DNA from: Amycolatopsis rifamycinica
Lineage (GTDB): Bacteria > Actinomycetota > Actinomycetes > Mycobacteriales > Pseudonocardiaceae
DNA: 64,000 nucleotides
Direction of reading: 5' to 3'
Assembly: GCF_000695625.1 (NCBI RefSeq)
Contig: NZ_JMQI01000074.1
Coordinates: 145,656 to 209,655 of the forward strand
The notes under the pieces were generated by a model, which saw only the letters and a list, made by a program, of their open reading frames with translations, made no database searches and was not told where the DNA came from. The translations under genes and the position numbers were made by a program. Below, in pieces: positions 60,965-64,000 of the stretch (positions are counted from its first letter, which is position 1; the number at the start of each line of letters is the position of its first letter).

Positions 60965-62104
60965 GTGCCGGAGGTACTCACCGCGGTCCGCGCGCCCGGC
61001 CGCGAGGCCGCGCGGGCCTTCGTGGACGAGCACGTCGTGCCCCACGCCGACGCGTGGGACAAAGCCGGGCGGATCCCCGAAGAGCTGCTGGACGGGATGG
61101 CGCGCGCCGGGTTGTGGGCGCCGTTCCTGCCGCCCGAGCTCGGCGGCTTCGGCCTCGACATGGTCACCCTCGGGGAGATCCACGAGGAGGTCGGCCGCGG
61201 GTGCTCGTCGGTCCGCAGCCTGCTGACCGTGCACACCATGCTCTCCTGGGCGTTGCTGCGCTTCGGCACCGAGGCGCAGCGACACCGGTGGGGGCCGGAG
61301 CTGGCGAGCGGGCGCGTCCTGGGCGCGTTCTGCCTGTCGGAACCCGGCGCGGGCAGTGACACGGCCGCGATCACCACCACCGCCGTCCCCGACGGAGACG
61401 GCTGGCGGCTCGACGGCCTCAAGAAGTGGACCACCAACGGGCAGCGCGCGGACCTGTTCCTCGTCTTCGCGAAGGGCCCGGCCAGCACGATCGCCCTGCT
61501 CGTGCCGCGCGACGCGCCCGGTGTCACGGTCACCCCGATCGACGACATCCTCGGCACGCGCTCGTCGATGCTGGCGTCCGTCGAGTTCGACGGCGTCCGG
61601 CTGGGAGCCGACGCCCTGCTCGGGCCGAGCGGCTTCGCCTCCGGCATGGTCCTCACCGGCACGCTCGACCTCGGCCGCTACAGCGTCGCGGCCGGGTCGG
61701 TCGGCATCATCCAGGCCTGCGCCGACGCGTGCGCGGACTACACGAGCCGGCGCACCGTCGGCGGTCAGCCGCTCAAGGACCTGCCGCTGATCCAGGCGAA
61801 GCTGTCGGACATGGTCACCGACGTCCGCGCGGCCCGGCTGCTGCTGGCCGAGGCCGGACGGCTCAAGGACCGGGGCGACTCGGCCACGATCATGGCCACC
61901 TGGGTGGCGAAGTACTTCGCCTCGGTGGCGGCCGCGAAGCACGCGTCGGAGGCCGTGCAGGTGCACGGCGCCAACGGCTGCAGCACGGACTACCCCGTGG
62001 CCCGGTTCTACCGGGACTCGAAGGTCATGGAGATCATCGAGGGCAGCACCGAGATCCAGCGGATGACCATCGCCGCCGAGGCCTACCGGAAGCAGGTACC
62101 GTGA
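60965..62104 (+). CDS. Acyl-CoA dehydrogenase-like, hydroxymalonyl-ACP pathway (FkbI/ZmaE-like)
   Basis: A 379-residue flavoprotein of the acyl-CoA dehydrogenase fold. LSEPGAGSD contacts FAD/substrate and E359 in EIIEGSTEIQRM is the catalytic base. FkbI-type members complete oxidation of the C3 aldehyde on the ACP-linked glycerate to the carboxylate, giving hydroxymalonyl-ACP. It starts with GTG at 60965, 3 bp after the ACP stop, and overlaps the FkbH-like gene by 4 bp, so translation is probably coupled. Confidence 0.88.
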   Translation: MPEVLTAVRAPGREAARAFVDEHVVPHADAWDKAGRIPEELLDGMARAGLWAPFLPPELGGFGLDMVTLGEIHEEVGRGCSSVRSLLTVHTMLSWALLRFGTEAQRHRWGPELASGRVLGAFCLSEPGAGSDTAAITTTAVPDGDGWRLDGLKKWTTNGQRADLFLVFAKGPASTIALLVPRDAPGVTVTPIDDILGTRSSMLASVEFDGVRLGADALLGPSGFASGMVLTGTLDLGRYSVAAGSVGIIQACADACADYTSRRTVGGQPLKDLPLIQAKLSDMVTDVRAARLLLAEAGRLKDRGDSATIMATWVAKYFASVAAAKHASEAVQVHGANGCSTDYPVARFYRDSKVMEIIEGSTEIQRMTIAAEAYRKQVP

Positions 62105-63168
62105 CCAGTCTCCTCTCCCCCGCACCTGCGGCGAAGCCGGTGCAGGGCAAGATCAAGTGCGTGGTGTGGGACCTCGACAACACCGTCTGGGACGGGGTTC
62201 TCCTGGAAGACGGCGACGTCCGGCTCCGGCCGTGGGTGGTCGAGCACGTGAAGCGGCTCGACGCGATGGGCGTGCTGCACTCGGTCGCCAGCAAGAACGA
62301 CCACGAGGCCGCGATGGCGAAGCTGCGCGAGTTCGGCCTGGACCGGTACTTCCTCTTCCCGCGCATCTCGTGGAACGCGAAGTCGGCGTCGATCGGCCAG
62401 ATCGCCCAGAAGCTCAACCTCGGTCTGGACGCCTTCGCGTTCGTCGACGACCAGGAGTTCGAGCGCGCCGAAGTGGCGTTCGCGCTGCCGCAGGTGACCA
62501 CAGTGGACATCCTCGAAGCCGACGAGGTGCTGCGGCGCCCGGAGTTCGCGCCGCGGTTCGTCACCGACGAGTCGGCGCAGCGGCGCGGGATGTACTTCAG
62601 CCAGCTCGCCCGCGACGACGTCGAGGCGGACTTCGCCGGCACCGGCGAGGACTTCCTGGCGAGCCTGGACCTGCGGTTCACCATCGCGCGGGCCAAGCGG
62701 GAGGACCTGCAGCGGGCGGAGGAGCTGACCGTCCGCACCAACCAGCTCAACTCGACCGGGCGGACGTACTCCTACGACGAGCTGGACGCGTTGCGTTCGT
62801 CGGCGGACCACGTGCTGCTCGTCGCGTCGCTGACGGACAAGTTCGGCTCCTACGGCAAGATCGGCCTGGCGCTGCTGGAGAAGGGCTCGCCGGACTGGCG
62901 GCTGAACATGATGCTGATGTCGTGCCGGGTGATGTCCCGCGGCGTCGGCACGGTCCTGCTGGGCCACGTCATGGGGCTGGCCCGGGCCGCGGGGGCCGGG
63001 CTGCGCGCGGACTTCGTCGAGACCGGGCGGAACCGGATGATGCAGATCACGTACGCGTTCAGCGGGTTCCGGGAGGTCTCGCGGGACGGCGCTCAGGTGG
63101 TGCTCGCCGCGGACCTTTCCGCGATCCAGGAGCCGCCGGCGTACGTGACGCTGGAGGTGGAGTCGTGA
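62101..63168 (+). CDS. FkbH-like glyceryl transferase/phosphatase (HAD family)
   Basis: A 355-residue HAD-superfamily protein. The nucleophile motif is DLDNTVWDG (D24, D26) and the middle SKNDHEAA and FVDDQEFERAEV motifs are characteristic of FkbH. FkbH-like enzymes dephosphorylate 1,3-bisphosphoglycerate and load D-3-phosphoglycerate-derived glycerate onto a discrete ACP. The C-terminal half (TNQLNSTGRTYSYDEL onward) is the GNAT-like part seen in the family. It begins with GTG at 62101, overlapping the FkbI-like gene, and overlaps the thioesterase gene by 4 bp. Confidence 0.93.
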   Translation: MTSLLSPAPAAKPVQGKIKCVVWDLDNTVWDGVLLEDGDVRLRPWVVEHVKRLDAMGVLHSVASKNDHEAAMAKLREFGLDRYFLFPRISWNAKSASIGQIAQKLNLGLDAFAFVDDQEFERAEVAFALPQVTTVDILEADEVLRRPEFAPRFVTDESAQRRGMYFSQLARDDVEADFAGTGEDFLASLDLRFTIARAKREDLQRAEELTVRTNQLNSTGRTYSYDELDALRSSADHVLLVASLTDKFGSYGKIGLALLEKGSPDWRLNMMLMSCRVMSRGVGTVLLGHVMGLARAAGAGLRADFVETGRNRMMQITYAFSGFREVSRDGAQVVLAADLSAIQEPPAYVTLEVES

Positions 63169-63911
63169 CGACGGCCGTGGCGAGCCGCTGGCTGCCGTTC
63201 CCCGTGACCGCGGGGAACGTGCGGCTGTACTGCCTGCCGCACGCGGGCGGCTCGGCGTCGGCGTTCCGCTCGTGGATCGGCCGGCTGCCCGGGGTGACGG
63301 TGTGCCCGGTCCAGCCGCCCGGCCGCGAGACGCGGCAGAAGGACACCCCGCACACGGCGATGGCTTCCTACGTTGCCGACCTCGCGGACTTCGTGGAATC
63401 GGGTGAAGGGCCGTACGCGGTCTACGGGCACAGTTTGGGTGCGCTGGTCGGGTTCGAGCTGGTGCGAGAGATCGCCCGCCGCGGCGCGGCTCTCCCGGTG
63501 CACCTGGTGGTGTCGGGCTGCCCGGCCCCGCAGTGGCTCACTCCGGACGACCCGATCGTGGCGGGCATGGGCGACGCGGAGATCGTGGCCCTGCTGCGCA
63601 CTTTGGGGGGAACCCCGGAGGTGTTCCTCAACGACCCGCGCGTGTTGCGGCTCATCCTGCCCCCGATCCGGGCGGACCTGACGGTGAAGAACACCTACGC
63701 CTACACCGCCGGCCCGCCTCTCGAGCTCCCGGTGACGGCCCTGGCGAGCACGGCCGACGTCCGCGCGAGCGTGGACTCGGTACTGGCCTGGCGGGAGCAG
63801 ACGGTGCGGCCCTTCCGCGGGCACGTCCTCGACGGCGGGCACTTCGCGGTGCTGGAGCAGGAGGACGTGACGCTGGCCCACCTGGCCGCCGCCCTCCGCC
63901 CCTGGTCCTGA
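63165..63911 (+). CDS. Type II (editing) thioesterase
   Basis: A 248-residue alpha/beta hydrolase. LYCLPHAGGSASAFRSW, nucleophile S90 in YGHSLGAL, and the histidine motif DGGHFAVLEQ identify a type II thioesterase that removes stalled acyl groups from PKS carrier proteins. It starts with GTG at 63165, overlapping the FkbH-like stop (GTGA). It is the only thioesterase in the cluster part visible here, so a role in final product release cannot be ruled out, but that is not its usual job. Confidence 0.92.
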   Translation: MTTAVASRWLPFPVTAGNVRLYCLPHAGGSASAFRSWIGRLPGVTVCPVQPPGRETRQKDTPHTAMASYVADLADFVESGEGPYAVYGHSLGALVGFELVREIARRGAALPVHLVVSGCPAPQWLTPDDPIVAGMGDAEIVALLRTLGGTPEVFLNDPRVLRLILPPIRADLTVKNTYAYTAGPPLELPVTALASTADVRASVDSVLAWREQTVRPFRGHVLDGGHFAVLEQEDVTLAHLAAALRPWS

Positions 63912-63920
63912 GCCGGAACG

Positions 63921-64000
63921 GGCATCACGCGTGTCTGGAGAGGCATCACGGGTGTCTGGAGAGGCATCACGGGTGATTGGCGGGGCATCACGGTGATGCC
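63921..64000. repeat. Four 21-bp tandem repeats ending in a palindrome
   Basis: GGCATCACG begins at 63921, 63942, 63963 and 63984, a strict 21-bp period; the first three units continue with (C/G)GTG(T/A)(C/T)TGG. The last unit closes as GGCATCAC-G-GTGATGCC, a perfect hairpin 72 bp after the thioesterase stop. It may terminate the PKS operon. The array is cut by the window end, so its full size is unknown. Confidence 0.75.

Noticed and set aside
59839..63168. Methoxymalonyl-ACP or tetronate (glyceryl) pathway
   Set aside because: No O-methyltransferase for methoxymalonyl, and the presence of both dehydrogenases argues against direct use of glyceryl-ACP for a tetronate. Sequence beyond the window could change the first point.
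63701..63991. 96-codon minus-strand frame at the right edge
   Set aside because: Its start is a translation of the 21-bp repeats (PVMPLQT) and the rest is antisense to the thioesterase gene.

Overview
This is a very G+C-rich stretch (roughly 70% by eye) with strong GC3 bias, GTG starts and 4-bp ATGA/GTGA gene overlaps. It looks like actinomycete chromosome. The mix of SARP/TetR/PucR regulators, secreted ricin-B-tagged glycoside hydrolases and a modular PKS suggests Pseudonocardiales, most likely Amycolatopsis; this is inference, since the window has no rRNA or other marker gene. No rRNA, tRNA, CRISPR array, integrase or transposase was seen.

Region 1 (1-5.8 kb) is a catabolic and regulatory patch: a PucR-type regulator cut by the window start, a fatty-acyl-CoA-ligase-like enzyme, an SDR, and a TetR regulator divergent from a zinc alcohol dehydrogenase with a double operator between them. 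It also holds two degraded stretches, a duplicated tetR 3' end and a GNAT-like remnant.

Region 2 (5.8-21.8 kb) is a plant cell-wall degradation locus. A minus-strand operon GH59-GH54-GH10, a GH6 cellulase with CBM2, a GH127 beta-L-arabinofuranosidase and a plus-strand pair CE1 esterase-GH95 alpha-fucosidase are all secreted (Sec or Tat). Six of the seven end in a ricin-B/CBM13-type lectin domain. The control sites are readable: a perfect CebR-type box before the GH6 gene, LacI-family palindromes overlapping the -10 of the GH59 operon and of the GH127 gene, and a GAAAGTTTC-centred palindrome before the esterase. A DUF308 membrane protein/TetR pair and a DUF4230 protein sit inside the locus.

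Region 3 (21.8-33.7 kb) holds small regulated units (hydrolase-TetR with a double operator; LysR divergent from an LLM oxidoreductase), then a six-gene minus-strand operon: lipoprotein solute-binding protein, two permeases, fused double ATPase, SfnG-like monooxygenase and DszC/SfnC-like flavin enzyme. I read it as an organosulfur import-and-desulfurisation system. A separate F420-type LLM oxidoreductase lies upstream.

Region 4 (33.7-64 kb) is a type I PKS gene cluster. A SARP/AfsR regulator and a PLP-dependent decarboxylase form a minus-strand unit divergent from the PKS genes. PKS1 = KSQ-AT-ACP / KS-AT-DH-KR-ACP; PKS2 = KS-AT-KR-ACP; PKS3 = (KS-AT-KR-ACP)x2. The next genes encode an FkbK/FkbJ/FkbI/FkbH-like set (hydroxyacyl-CoA dehydrogenase, ACP, acyl-CoA dehydrogenase, glyceryl transferase/phosphatase), which makes a hydroxymalonyl-ACP extender because no O-methyltransferase is present, and a type II thioesterase. 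Loading-AT motifs predict a propionyl starter. Modules 2-4 belong to a different PKS lineage from modules 0-1. No chain-terminating TE is fused to PKS3, so release is unexplained here and the cluster may continue past the window. I cannot match this architecture to a product I know.
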